Shown: one piece after another, positions 1 to 9,067 of the stretch
Position numbering within the stretch: position 1 is the stretch's first letter
How the letters are laid out: each line of letters begins with the position of its first letter
Assembly: GCF_002218045.2 (NCBI RefSeq)
Contig: NZ_AP018685.1
Location: forward strand, 1,426,001-1,490,000
DNA length: 64,000 nt
DNA from: Vibrio rumoiensis
GTDB taxonomy: Bacteria; Pseudomonadota; Gammaproteobacteria; Enterobacterales; Vibrionaceae
Direction: 5' to 3'
Made by a program: the position numbers and the translations under genes
The notes under the pieces: model-generated
The model's input: only the letters and a program-made list of their open reading frames with translations
Database searches by the model: none
What the model was told of the DNA's origin: nothing

Positions 1-1416
1 ATCAACCAGAATTTGATCATCGGTTAAATGATCAATCTCATCATAATGGATAGCGGTAGCATCGCCATTTATTATGTTATTTGCGACAAAAGCGGCTTGG
101 TTTATCACATCTTTTGCACTGCCATAAGGAGGAGCATAGGTCAGTTCAAGATGTTGTAACTGTTCGACCGTCATACCTGCACGTTGTGCCACGGCGAGTA
201 CATCAATACGTTTATCTACGCCATCTTTACCAACAGCTTGAGCTCCCAAAATCTTACCTGAGGTAGGAGAATAAATAAGTTTCAACGAAACCGTTTCGGC
301 GCCGGGATAGTAGCTAGCATGGCTTGCTGTATGTACATAAACTTTTTGATACTCAATTGAGTCTTTTTTAAGTTGCTTTTCATTTTTACCAACCGATGCA
401 ACCGCGAGATCGAACACTTTACATATTGCCGTACCTTGGGTGGATTGATAAGACTCATTTCGACCAAATATATTATCTGCCGCCATTCTGCCTTGGCGAT
501 TTGCAGGACCAGCAAGTGGAACAAGACCTGGCTTGCCAGTGACGAAATCACTATCTTCAATCGCATCACCCACAGCATAAATAAACGGATCATTGGTTTG
601 CATGTATTCATTCACCGCAATACCACCAAGTTCACCAAGGTCTAAATCGGCATTAACGGCTAATTGAGTTTCAGGGCGAACCCCTATCGCCATAATCAAT
701 AAACCCGTGTCTACCTTTTCATCATTGCTTAAGCTCAATCGCAATGTTTTATCATCTAACTGTTCAACGGCTTTTAACGCCACACCTAGACGTAAATCAA
801 CACCTTTAGACTTAATTTCCTGATGAACAAAACCGGCCATTTCTTTATCCACCGGAGTCATTACTTGTTCAGCCATTTCCAATAACGTTGTTTTAATTCC
901 AAGCTGGTGGAACGCTTCCATCATTTCTAACCCAATGAAGCCACCGCCAACAACCGTTGCATGCTGCGGTTTATTCTTTTCAAGTGTATGAATAATCTTA
1001 TCCATATCTGGAATATTACGTAAAGAATGGGTGAGTGGATTATCTATCCCTGCAATAGGAGGAACGATAGGAGCGGCCCCCGGACTCAGCAATAAGAAAT
1101 CATAGCTTTCGGTGTATTGAACATTATCAATCAAGTTTTTGACCGTGAGTGTTTTATTATGACGATCTATCGTAAGCACTTCGTTCATCACGCGAACATC
1201 AACATTAAACCGCGATAAGAAGCTTTCAGGCGTTTGTAATAAAAGCTTATCCCTAGCTTGGATATCACCGCCAATATGATAAGGAAGACCACAATTAGCA
1301 AATGAAACAAAAGGGCCACGCTCAAACATTATAATTTCAGCATCTTCACTTAAACGCCTTGCTCTTGCCGCAGCAGAAGCGCCACCTGCAACACCACCAA
1401 CAATTAAAATTTTCAT
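1..1416 (-). CDS. FAD-dependent CoA-disulfide / persulfide reductase, 3' end cut by window
   Basis: Flavoprotein of the pyridine-nucleotide disulfide oxidoreductase family that reduces CoA disulfide or CoA/glutathione persulfides with NAD(P)H. The N-terminal FAD-binding glycine motif (GGVAGG) is near residue 7. The single redox cysteine characteristic of CoA-disulfide reductases is Cys42, in the sequence SFANCGLPY. A second nucleotide-binding motif (VVGGGFIGLE) is near residue 155, and the dimerisation domain fills residues ~330-450. The reading frame is still open at base 1 after 472 codons. Relatives of about 550 residues end in a rhodanese domain, which probably starts in the last visible residues. 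It is divergent from a YeeE/YedE sulfur transporter, which supports a role in sulfane-sulfur metabolism. The family is clear; the exact substrate is inferred. Confidence 0.85.
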   Translation of the reverse strand, partial: MKILIVGGVAGGASAAARARRLSEDAEIIMFERGPFVSFANCGLPYHIGGDIQARDKLLLQTPESFLSRFNVDVRVMNEVLTIDRHNKTLTVKNLIDNVQYTESYDFLLLSPGAAPIVPPIAGIDNPLTHSLRNIPDMDKIIHTLEKNKPQHATVVGGGFIGLEMMEAFHQLGIKTTLLEMAEQVMTPVDKEMAGFVHQEIKSKGVDLRLGVALKAVEQLDDKTLRLSLSNDEKVDTGLLIMAIGVRPETQLAVNADLDLGELGGIAVNEYMQTNDPFIYAVGDAIEDSDFVTGKPGLVPLAGPANRQGRMAADNIFGRNESYQSTQGTAICKVFDLAVASVGKNEKQLKKDSIEYQKVYVHTASHASYYPGAETVSLKLIYSPTSGKILGAQAVGKDGVDKRIDVLAVAQRAGMTVEQLQHLELTYAPPYGSAKDVINQAAFVANNIINGDATAIHYDEIDHLTDDQILVD

Positions 1417-1500
1417 GTTAACCTCAAACCTTATTTAGCTATTGCTAATAAATTATAGACTAATATAATAAGTGTCAAATAGTAATTATATGAGGTGTTT

Positions 1501-1920
1501 ATGACGATTCCTTGGAACGCATTATTCGGTGGCGCATTACTCGGCGTATCAGCAACATTGCTGTTATTGTTTAAAGGTAAAATTGCCGGAATTAGCGGTA
1601 TTCTAAGCGGTTCAATACTTTCCACGGCAGATAAAAGTTGGAGGGTTCAATTTCTTATTGGTTTAGTGGCAGGGGGCTGGTTAACCAACTGGTTAGTTAA
1701 ACCAGACTTATCTGGCATTCCAACTCAATATGCTAGTTCGATAACAACGATGCTACTGGCTGGTTTGCTCGTGGGTATTGGAACAAAATTAGGTAATGGT
1801 TGCACAAGTGGCCACGGTATATGTGGAATGGGGCGCTTATCTATTCGTTCAACGGTAGCAACGTTTACGTTCATGTTCGTAGCGGCAATAACCGTTTATA
1901 TACGTCTACATATTCTATAA
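1501..1920 (+). CDS. YeeE/YedE-family sulfur transporter, first half
   Basis: Integral membrane protein of 139 residues with about four hydrophobic helices and the family signature NGCTSGHGICG, whose Cys-x-x-Gly-His core is typical of the YeeE/YedE (TsuA-like) thiosulfate or sulfur-compound transporters. The two halves of the transporter are encoded by separate adjacent genes here, this being the N-terminal half. The start chosen is the ATG six bases after a GAGG ribosome-binding site at 1492-1495; an upstream GTG at 1495 overlaps that site and is less likely. It lies divergent from the persulfide reductase gene. The transported species is an inference from the family. Confidence 0.85.
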   Translation: MTIPWNALFGGALLGVSATLLLLFKGKIAGISGILSGSILSTADKSWRVQFLIGLVAGGWLTNWLVKPDLSGIPTQYASSITTMLLAGLLVGIGTKLGNGCTSGHGICGMGRLSIRSTVATFTFMFVAAITVYIRLHIL

Positions 1921-1929
1921 GGAATACTC

Positions 1930-2355
1930 ATGAAACATTATTCTATAATCCCATTACTTTCTGGCTTACTTTTTGGGGCTGGAATGGTTATTTCTGGCAT
2001 GGTAGACCCCGTGAAGGTGATTGCCTTTCTCGATGTTGCAGGGGCTTGGAAAATTGATTTAGCATTCGTTATGGGCGGCGCGTTATTGGTGTTTGCTCCG
2101 ATGTATCATTATGTTATTAAACCCAAACAAAATCCGTTGGATCACACTGAGTTTTGTATTCCCAAAAGCCAGTTAGTAGACAAAAAATTGCTCTTAGGCG
2201 CAAGCTTATTTGGTGTGGGCTGGGGAGTAGCCGGAATATGTCCAGGCCCAGCGATCGCATCATTATCCGGTTTCAACATTAAATTGATCGCTTTCATTAT
2301 CGCAATGATATTTGGAATGACTTTAGTTCATAAGATCCAAAACAAGAGCCAATAA
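1930..2355 (+). CDS. YeeE/YedE-family (DUF6691) sulfur transporter, second half
   Basis: Membrane protein of 141 residues, the partner half of the preceding YeeE/YedE gene. It carries the GICPGPAIASL motif that holds the second conserved cysteine of the transport path, and about four membrane helices. Its ribosome-binding site (AAGGA) overlaps the stop codon of the upstream gene, with only nine bases between the genes, so the two are translated from one message and are likely to assemble together. The sulfur substrate is inferred from family knowledge and from the adjacent persulfide reductase. Confidence 0.85.
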   Translation: MKHYSIIPLLSGLLFGAGMVISGMVDPVKVIAFLDVAGAWKIDLAFVMGGALLVFAPMYHYVIKPKQNPLDHTEFCIPKSQLVDKKLLLGASLFGVGWGVAGICPGPAIASLSGFNIKLIAFIIAMIFGMTLVHKIQNKSQ

Positions 2356-2402
2356 CTGTTCTATCATTGATAATAAGCGTTTGTATAAATGGGGAAACAC
2401 GT

Positions 2403-2639
2403 ATGGAAATGCATAGACACTCGTTAGAATCATTATTTGAGCAACTAGGGTTACCAAGCTCTGCTGATGATATTAATCGCTTTATTCATCAACACTCATC
2501 TCAACTAGACCACTCACAACCGATTCATCGAGCTTCATTTTGGACTACGTCACAGTCGGAGTTTTTAAAAGAAGCCAAAAAGGAAGATGCGGATTGGGTA
2601 GAAGTCGTAGATCAACTCGATGCACTTCTTCGCGCGTAA
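2403..2639 (+). CDS. DUF2789 family protein
   Basis: Small soluble protein of 78 residues. The N-terminal pattern M-x-x-H-x-H-x-L-x-x-L-F-x-Q-L-G-L-P is the hallmark of DUF2789 proteins of marine gammaproteobacteria; their function is unknown. The start is the ATG preceded by GGGGA at 2391-2395; an earlier in-frame start at 2367 has no ribosome-binding site. It ends five bases before the convergent pxpA gene. Confidence 0.75.
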   Translation: MEMHRHSLESLFEQLGLPSSADDINRFIHQHSSQLDHSQPIHRASFWTTSQSEFLKEAKKEDADWVEVVDQLDALLRA

Positions 2640-2643
2640 CCGG

Positions 2644-3399
2644 TTAGCTTATCGGTTGCGTTAGCGCTGTATAAATACGCTTAACCACAGCAATAGATTC
2701 TTCATTATCGCCATGAACACAAAGGGTATCTGCTTGTAATTCAAGTGTATGCCCTTTGATCGTTGTGACTGTCCCAAAGTTTGCTAACTGCATTGCTTGA
2801 TAAAAGATATCTTCGGCATTTTGATGGACTGCATTGGGCTTATCTCTAGGGACTAATGATCCGTCATCTTTATAAGCTCGGTCAGCAAAAGCTTCAAATA
2901 ACAGTGGTACATTATATTCATCAGCAATATCAAGATAGGCGGTATTGTCTTTTTTGGCTAATACCATCAAGGGTAAACCTGTCGGCATAACAGCTTGAAC
3001 AATGGCTTCAAAGACATCAAAATTAGCCATCATGTCGTTATACAAAGCCCCATGAGGTTTTACATAATCGACTTGAGTATCGTAAAACGCAGCAAGACTC
3101 TGAATGGCGCCAATTTGGTAACTAATTAAATGAGAAATTTGTTCAGGTGTATGAGCAATAGAACGACGACCAAAACCTAATAAATCTTGATAAGAAGGGT
3201 GTGCGCCAATGCTTACGTTATGTTTAACCGCGAGTTGTATAGTATGCGCCATGATGTCTGGGTCTGAGGCATGAAAGCCACAAGCAACATTGGCCATATG
3301 TACATAAGGCATGATGGTTTCATCTTTTCCCATCGTCCAATGGCCAAAGCTTTCGCCCATATCGCAGTTTAGTTTTAATTTTGTCGTTTCAAGAGTCAT
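2644..3399 (-). CDS. pxpA: 5-oxoprolinase subunit A (LamB/YcsF family)
   Basis: LamB/YcsF-family protein, subunit of the ATP-dependent 5-oxoprolinase that opens pyroglutamate to glutamate. The family signature LNCDMGESFG is at the N-terminus, followed by NVACGFHASDP, the SIGAHPSYQD block and the HGALYN motif. The length of about 251 residues matches the family. The start is uncertain: codons further upstream (up to 3444) are also open, but the family normally starts just before LNCDMGE, so the ATG at 3399 is chosen although no strong ribosome-binding site is seen. The partner genes pxpB and pxpC are not adjacent, which is unusual. Confidence 0.85.
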   Translation of the reverse strand: MTLETTKLKLNCDMGESFGHWTMGKDETIMPYVHMANVACGFHASDPDIMAHTIQLAVKHNVSIGAHPSYQDLLGFGRRSIAHTPEQISHLISYQIGAIQSLAAFYDTQVDYVKPHGALYNDMMANFDVFEAIVQAVMPTGLPLMVLAKKDNTAYLDIADEYNVPLLFEAFADRAYKDDGSLVPRDKPNAVHQNAEDIFYQAMQLANFGTVTTIKGHTLELQADTLCVHGDNEESIAVVKRIYTALTQPIS

Positions 3400-3535
3400 A
3401 GTGTTGAGCCAACTGTAAGTTATCATCGATATTTGAAACATCACCTATCAATTATATTGACACTGCTAGGGTATATCTACAAGGTTCAATGTTGTATTGT
3501 TACACCTAAGAAAAATTATTTATATTGAGGCTCTT

Positions 3536-4552
3536 ATGTTTGTTTTAGTCACAGGTGGGATGGGGTATATCGGTAGTCACACATGCATTCAAATGATTGA
3601 AGCAGGAATGACCCCAATCATTTTTGATAACTTATACAATAGTAAACCAACCGTACTTGATCGTATTGAAAAAGTCTCAGGCGTTCGACCGATTTTCGTT
3701 GAAGGCGACATCCGTGATAAACAAGCATTAAGCCAAGTTTTACAGCAATATGATATTGAGTCAGTCATTCACTTTGCCGGTTTAAAAGCCGTTGGTGAGT
3801 CGGTAGCTAAACCCCTTGAATATTACGATACCAATGTCCACGGTACTTTGGTTCTTGTTGATGCTATGCGTGAAGCGGGTGTGAAATCGTTAATTTTCAG
3901 CTCTTCAGCCACTGTATATGGTGATCCTGCATCCACCCCAATTCTTGAAGACTTCCCAACCAGCGCGACCAACCCTTATGGCCGCAGTAAGTTAATCGTA
4001 GAAGAATGCTTAACTGACTTCCAAAAAGCCAATCCAGATTGGAGCATTACCTTACTACGTTATTTCAATCCAGTAGGTTCACATCCGACTGGTGAGTTAG
4101 GTGAAGATCCTCAAGGCATTCCAAATAACCTGATGCCTTTTGTTGCTCAAGTGGCGGTAGGGCGTCGTGAATTTTTATCGGTGTTTGGTGGTGATTACCC
4201 AACGCCAGACGGCACGGGTGTACGTGATTATATTCATGTGATGGACTTATCGGATGGACATTTAGCCGCTCTAAAACATGTAGGCAGTAAACAAGGACTT
4301 CATATCTATAATCTCGGTACGGGTAATGGTCATAGTGTACTCGAAATGGTGGCAGCTTTTGAAAAAGCATCAGGAAAAACCGTCCCTTATCAAATTGTAG
4401 AACGTCGCCCTGGTGATATTGCTGAATGTTGGGCTGATCCAGCAAAAGCCCAAGTGGAGCTACATTGGAAAGCAACACGTTCGTTAGAGCAGATGACGGA
4501 AGATACATGGCGTTGGCAGTCTAACAACCCACAAGGTTACCCAGAATCTTAA
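3536..4552 (+). CDS. galE: UDP-glucose 4-epimerase
   Basis: Short-chain dehydrogenase-type NAD-dependent epimerase interconverting UDP-glucose and UDP-galactose, for galactose use and for making surface polysaccharide precursors. The NAD-binding motif TGGMGYIGSH is at residues 6-15. The catalytic serine lies in SSSATVYGD near residue 124, and the YxxxK pair is in NPYGRSKLIVEE near 149-153. The length is 338 residues, as in E. coli. The ATG start follows a TGAGG ribosome-binding site; an upstream TTG at 3497 extends the frame but is not needed. No other gal genes are adjacent. Confidence 0.95.
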   Translation: MFVLVTGGMGYIGSHTCIQMIEAGMTPIIFDNLYNSKPTVLDRIEKVSGVRPIFVEGDIRDKQALSQVLQQYDIESVIHFAGLKAVGESVAKPLEYYDTNVHGTLVLVDAMREAGVKSLIFSSSATVYGDPASTPILEDFPTSATNPYGRSKLIVEECLTDFQKANPDWSITLLRYFNPVGSHPTGELGEDPQGIPNNLMPFVAQVAVGRREFLSVFGGDYPTPDGTGVRDYIHVMDLSDGHLAALKHVGSKQGLHIYNLGTGNGHSVLEMVAAFEKASGKTVPYQIVERRPGDIAECWADPAKAQVELHWKATRSLEQMTEDTWRWQSNNPQGYPES

Positions 4553-4563
4553 GCGATAACGAT

Positions 4564-4592
4564 AAATTGAGCGGCCTGACGTCGCTCAATTT
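4564..4592 (+). terminator. Hairpin after galE
   Basis: Perfect 10-bp inverted repeat (AAATTGAGCG at 4564-4573 and CGCTCAATTT at 4583-4592, nine-base loop) beginning 12 bases after the galE stop. There is only a short run of T, so termination strength is uncertain. Confidence 0.6.
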
Positions 4593-4717
4593 GAACACTA
4601 AATAGTGCATTGATCGCAAAAACAAAAACATCACTACATTTTGATAACAAGCATGGTTATAATTCCCTCGATTTTTAATTTTGGCTAATTATTGGTCTAT
4701 ATAATCAGGGGAAGAAT

Positions 4718-4801
4718 ATGTCATTATCACTAGGTTTAATCATTGCTTTCATCATTGCAAGCGCTGTAATGGTAAAACATGAAATGTCAAAACAAGCTTA
4801 G
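4718..4801 (+). CDS. Tiny single-helix membrane protein, 27 residues
   Basis: Short open frame of 27 codons. It starts at an ATG with a strong GGGGAAGA ribosome-binding site and is followed about 60 bases later by a clear rho-independent terminator. The predicted peptide is one hydrophobic helix (residues 3-19, rich in Leu, Ile, Ala) ending in a short charged tail with KHEMSKQ. This layout, a good ribosome-binding site, an independent terminator and one membrane segment, is typical of small stress-linked membrane proteins. No family is recognised and no function is claimed. Confidence 0.5.
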   Translation: MSLSLGLIIAFIIASAVMVKHEMSKQA

Positions 4802-4860
4802 TTTACAAGTATTTACATCAACCTTTAAAAACACTTTGAAATACAAATAACTAGATATGA

Positions 4861-4886
4861 AAAGCCAGCACTCGCTGGCTTTTTTA
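4861..4886 (+). terminator. Rho-independent terminator
   Basis: Stem AAAGCCAGC (4861-4869) and GCTGGCTTT (4874-4882) with a four-base loop, running into TTTTT. It ends the small membrane-protein transcript. The 311 bases from 4887 to the LysR gene at 5198 hold no gene that I can recognise. Confidence 0.85.
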
Positions 4887-5197
4887 TGTTTTTAGACTTA
4901 AGAAAGAAAAAACACGAATGCTTCTCTAATCTGTATTTTAACCCCTAATTAAAGCACACTTAGCTGAATGGAGAGTTCAAATCGCTCGCCTAAGCTTGCT
5001 CTATTTCGATTGCAGAGTACCATCTTTTAAAGAGCAGTAAATTCTTGTGCAACATAAGCTGTAAGAGTTAAAGTGGATCGGATAATGATTGCCAATAATG
5101 TGATTTTGTATTTATGGGAGCACATACAGTAATTTTATTATCTCGATGTTTATTATTGAGTCACCGTCGATAAAGATCATATTCACCAGATAAGGAA

Positions 5198-6103
5198 ATG
5201 GGTAATTTGAATAACAGTATTACTTTAGAAGCCCTACAAGTACTTGATGCAATAGCAAGACGTGGAAGTTTTGCAGCCGCAGCGCAAGAATTAAATAGAG
5301 CGCCGTCGTCATTAAGCTACCAAGTACAAAAGTTAGAGCAAGATTTGGATTTAGTTATTTTCGATCGTTCTGGACACAAAGCCGTTTTTACCGATGCAGG
5401 CCAATTACTATTAGATCGAGGCCGTTTTATTCTTTCAGCAGCAAATGACCTTGTCGAAGATGCCAATATCCTTGCTCATGGCTGGGAGTTAGAAGTATCC
5501 ATCGCTTATGACTTATTGCCTGTCGACTTTTTCTTTCCATTAGTCAAAGAACTCGAAAGCCATTCAAAAACGCGTATAAAGCTGCAAGAAGAAATCTTAG
5601 CCGGTAGTTGGGAAGCATTAGCCTATGGACGCACTGATTTACTTATTTGTGCCAAAATAGAACACACCCCAATTGATTTCAAAATAGAACCGTTAGGCAA
5701 TATTAATATGGCATGGGTGGCTGAACCCAGTCATATTGTTCATAAAAGAACCAGTGAATTTAACCAATCGACCAGAAATAAGTATCGTGCAATTGCCGTA
5801 GCTGATTCAGCTCGTACTTCACCGGTATTAAGTAAAAACTTGGAAGACGATCAACCTAGGTTAACCGTAAGTAACTTCCCGGCCAAAATTGATGCATTAT
5901 GTGCAGGATTAGGCATTGGAACATTACCTATGCATATTGCTGAACCTTTGATTAAGCAGGGTAAACTGAAAATCATTGAAGGCAGCGATAAGCAATCCGT
6001 AGAAATCGTGATTGCTTGGCGTCGTAATAAAATGGGCAAAGCCAAATCTTGGTGTATCCAATATCTCAAAAAACACTGGAAAGTAAGTGGTTTAGGTAGC
6101 TAA
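5198..6103 (+). CDS. LysR-family transcriptional regulator
   Basis: DNA-binding regulator of 301 residues. The N-terminal winged helix-turn-helix (residues ~8-66) has the LysR pattern LEALQVLDAIARRGSFAAAA, then APSSLSYQVQKLE and the DAGQLLLDRG segment. The rest is the periplasmic-binding-fold effector domain. The ATG follows an AAGGA ribosome-binding site seven bases upstream. It converges on pat, with a shared hairpin between them, and no divergently transcribed partner is close, so its target genes and inducer cannot be inferred here. Confidence 0.9.
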   Translation: MGNLNNSITLEALQVLDAIARRGSFAAAAQELNRAPSSLSYQVQKLEQDLDLVIFDRSGHKAVFTDAGQLLLDRGRFILSAANDLVEDANILAHGWELEVSIAYDLLPVDFFFPLVKELESHSKTRIKLQEEILAGSWEALAYGRTDLLICAKIEHTPIDFKIEPLGNINMAWVAEPSHIVHKRTSEFNQSTRNKYRAIAVADSARTSPVLSKNLEDDQPRLTVSNFPAKIDALCAGLGIGTLPMHIAEPLIKQGKLKIIEGSDKQSVEIVIAWRRNKMGKAKSWCIQYLKKHWKVSGLGS

Positions 6104-6125
6104 AGCGTAGTAATTAGAGAAAGAG

Positions 6126-6151
6126 GGAGCGAGTAATAAAACTCGCTCTCG
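6126..6151. terminator. Bidirectional hairpin between LysR gene and pat
   Basis: Stem GGGAGCGAGT (6126-6135) paired with ACTCGCTCTC (6142-6151) across an A-rich six-base loop, with one mismatch. It sits between the two convergent stop codons and could end transcription from either side. Confidence 0.7.
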
Positions 6152-6156
6152 TCTTA

Positions 6157-8838
6157 TTAAAGAATCAAAAGCATATCGACAATGTTATCTTCAAAATGCG
6201 TTTCTGTTTTGAAGTTAAGTTTTTTCGCCAACTGCACCATCCCTTTATTGGATGGCATTGTTATCCCAGTTAAACGAGTTGTCCCTTTTGTTTGACTATA
6301 AGCAATGATCTTTTCCATTAAGCGTCTACCGAGTCCAATGCCTTTCAGATCCGATCGAACCAAAATTGAAAACTCCGCATCATGATTATGTGAATCCGCA
6401 ATCACTCTTGCCACACCGAGTAACACTTCTTGATTATTATCATTTATCTGAGTCGCAATAAATGCCATCTCTCGGTCGTAATCAATCTGCGTTAAGTTCG
6501 CTAATGCCTCATGGTTAAACTCGCCAACTTCAGAAAAAAAACGTTTATACAAATCTTCGCGAGACACTTGAGTAATAAACGATGCCATTTTGGTCTCATC
6601 TTCTGGTAGAACTGGGCGCATTAAACACGTTTCACCATTCTTTAGCTGAACTTGCTCTTCATGCTCAACCGGATAAGGCTTAATCGCTAATCGTTGTCTC
6701 TTCTCCCCATCTTTAGCTTGTAACTCTAAGTGAGCATCAATGACAGTGAAATCATTGCCTACCGCTAATAATGGATGCAGATCCAAACTTAAAATCTCAG
6801 GATTATCGATCACCATTTGAGATAAACGTACTAATAGCTCACACAAAGCAATAGTATCAACCGGATTGGGAAGTTGCTCCAACCGCAGCTTTCCAATTCG
6901 CATTGCGCGTATCACCAAATAACGCGCAAGCGCCATATTTAATGGCAACAGCGCAACGGAAGCATCTTCACTGACATCCCATTCGGTTCCACCTTGGCCA
7001 AGCATGATAACAGGGCCAAAAATAGGATCTGTCTCAATACGAATTCTTAATTCTTGCGAGCCGGCTCGGCTTGCCATGCTTTGAACTGATACACCATAAA
7101 TCAAAGCTGAAGGATAGAGGAGTGAGGTTCTATCCATAATCGCTTGAGTTGCACTAGCCACTTCATTGGCATTACGCAAATTCAGCATCACCCCTTGAAC
7201 TTCCGATTTATGCAAAATATCGGGAGAGCGTAATTTCACTGCCACTGGGTAACCAATCTTTTCACTGATGTGTACCGCTTCACTTGCATCAGATGCAAGC
7301 CATGTTGGCAAAACAGAAATATTATAACTCTTTAATAAGCCAGCAATTTGGTGAGAATCAAACTGGTTTATTTGATTACCGATATGACTTTGAATCCAGT
7401 CTTTAGCCTGTAAAAGTTGGGCTGGGTTGCGTAATTCGACAGAAGAAGGCGTTTCCATTAATTGTTTTTGGTTACGGCGGTACTCAACCAAATGCATATA
7501 AGCCCCAACCGCGCCTTCCGGTGTACGATAGGTAGGAATTCCGGCCCGAGTAAATAACGAGCGGGCTTCTCTTGCCGTCATTTCTCCAGACCAATTGGTC
7601 AAAATATTGAATCGTCGGCTCTTTTTGTGCTTTTTAACGGTCTCAATAACTGCCTGAGCGGTTTGGGTTGGGTGTGAAATAGCAGAAGGGCTATGCATAA
7701 CCAAAATGGCATCTATAGCATCACTATCAAGGAGAATATTCATCGCTTCTGAGTAACGTGAGCTATCGGCATCACCAACCAGATCAATAGGATTACTATG
7801 AGACCAACTTGGTGGCAAAATTTGGTTTAATTGCTCAATAGTTTCATCGGTCAGTGTCGCCAGTTTGCCACCACGTTGAATTAGTTCATCCACCGCCATA
7901 ATTGCGGGGCCGCCACCATTCGTCATGATCGCTAAACGTTCTCCCCTTAATGGAACAGAGTGAGTTAGCGTCTCTAAAGCCGCAAAAAGTTCATGCGTAT
8001 TATTTACGCGCAACATACCTGAACGTTTTATCGCAGAATCATAAATGATATCAATGCTCTGGCTACCACGAGTGTGAAGGGTCGCGGCTTGCTGTCCCTC
8101 GAGACTACGGCCAGATTTCAAAACGAGAATACGACGGTTACGTGAGGCGCTACGAGCCGCCGACATAAAGGTTCTCGCATCTTTAATGGAATCGACATAT
8201 AACAAGATAGCGGAAGTTTTATTATCGACGGACAAGCTATCTAACAACTCAGGAAAATCGACATCAACCGCATTGCCAAGCGATACAAATGCCGAGAAAC
8301 CAATTTGTTTATCGCTCGCCCAATCAAGAATAGTGGTGCAAACCGCCGCGGATTGAGAGATAAAAGCAATGCTACCTTGTGACGCTGTCACTGGTGATAG
8401 TGAGGCATTCAAATTCATCCAAGGAAGCATTAAACCGAGGCTATTGGACCCTAAAATTCTCATACCTGATTGACGAGCGATCGCTAAACATTCCTCATCA
8501 ATACTCAGTTCAGAATCGCCTTCAGATTTATACATATCGGATGACACCACGATAACCGCCCCAGCTCCTTTAGCGGCGAGTTCTGTGAATATAGTTTTAT
8601 TATATTTCGCTTTAGTACAAACAATCACAAGATCAGGAATTAAGGGGAGCTGTTCGATATTAGGGTAAGCCAGTACGCCACTCACCGATTTGTATTTTGG
8701 CGTGACCGGCATTATTGCCCCTTGAAAGCCACCACTGAGTAAATTCTGCATAACGATAGAACCTGCACGAAAAGGGCGCTGAGAGGCACCAATAACGGCA
8801 ATTGAGCTTGGTTTTAACAGTTTACCTAACGTGAGCAT
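6157..8838 (-). CDS. pat: Protein lysine acetyltransferase, acyl-CoA synthetase-GNAT fusion
   Basis: Large protein (893 residues) of the Pat/YfiQ (Pka) family, which acetylates lysines of metabolic enzymes such as acetyl-CoA synthetase. Residues ~1-700 form an NDP-forming acyl-CoA synthetase-like region, with a CoA-binding domain (IAVIGASQRP), a succinyl-CoA ligase-like domain and an ATP-grasp region (~490-700). The last ~150 residues are a GNAT acetyltransferase containing the acetyl-CoA loop RSDLKGIGLGRRLM. The length and domain order match E. coli YfiQ (886 residues). The start is preceded by AAGGTGGA. A perfect matS sequence lies within the gene at 8379-8391. Confidence 0.92.
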   Translation of the reverse strand: MLTLGKLLKPSSIAVIGASQRPFRAGSIVMQNLLSGGFQGAIMPVTPKYKSVSGVLAYPNIEQLPLIPDLVIVCTKAKYNKTIFTELAAKGAGAVIVVSSDMYKSEGDSELSIDEECLAIARQSGMRILGSNSLGLMLPWMNLNASLSPVTASQGSIAFISQSAAVCTTILDWASDKQIGFSAFVSLGNAVDVDFPELLDSLSVDNKTSAILLYVDSIKDARTFMSAARSASRNRRILVLKSGRSLEGQQAATLHTRGSQSIDIIYDSAIKRSGMLRVNNTHELFAALETLTHSVPLRGERLAIMTNGGGPAIMAVDELIQRGGKLATLTDETIEQLNQILPPSWSHSNPIDLVGDADSSRYSEAMNILLDSDAIDAILVMHSPSAISHPTQTAQAVIETVKKHKKSRRFNILTNWSGEMTAREARSLFTRAGIPTYRTPEGAVGAYMHLVEYRRNQKQLMETPSSVELRNPAQLLQAKDWIQSHIGNQINQFDSHQIAGLLKSYNISVLPTWLASDASEAVHISEKIGYPVAVKLRSPDILHKSEVQGVMLNLRNANEVASATQAIMDRTSLLYPSALIYGVSVQSMASRAGSQELRIRIETDPIFGPVIMLGQGGTEWDVSEDASVALLPLNMALARYLVIRAMRIGKLRLEQLPNPVDTIALCELLVRLSQMVIDNPEILSLDLHPLLAVGNDFTVIDAHLELQAKDGEKRQRLAIKPYPVEHEEQVQLKNGETCLMRPVLPEDETKMASFITQVSREDLYKRFFSEVGEFNHEALANLTQIDYDREMAFIATQINDNNQEVLLGVARVIADSHNHDAEFSILVRSDLKGIGLGRRLMEKIIAYSQTKGTTRLTGITMPSNKGMVQLAKKLNFKTETHFEDNIVDMLLIL
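8379..8391. promoter_or_regulatory. matS site (MatP-binding sequence)
   Basis: GTGACGCTGTCAC matches the enterobacterial matS consensus GTGACRNYGTCAC at every position and lies inside pat. MatP, encoded at 38.6-39.1 kb of this window, binds such palindromes to organise the Ter macrodomain. The match is seen directly; MatP binding is inferred. Confidence 0.8.
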
Positions 8839-9067
8839 TCATCCACCTTGATTTGGTTGCACAGCATAGTTGTCATCATAATCAATATTAAGATCAACAT
8901 CTTTCACACTAACGTACCAATGTGATCCATAACGATAATTAGAGATGATTTATTCGTTGCATCAGATAAATTGACAAACATATCACTTTCTATTCTTTAA
9001 TCACCTTGATATTCAGACATGGCAGAGGCATGATGCTTAAAGGTTTTTATAACACTTTGGTCTTACA

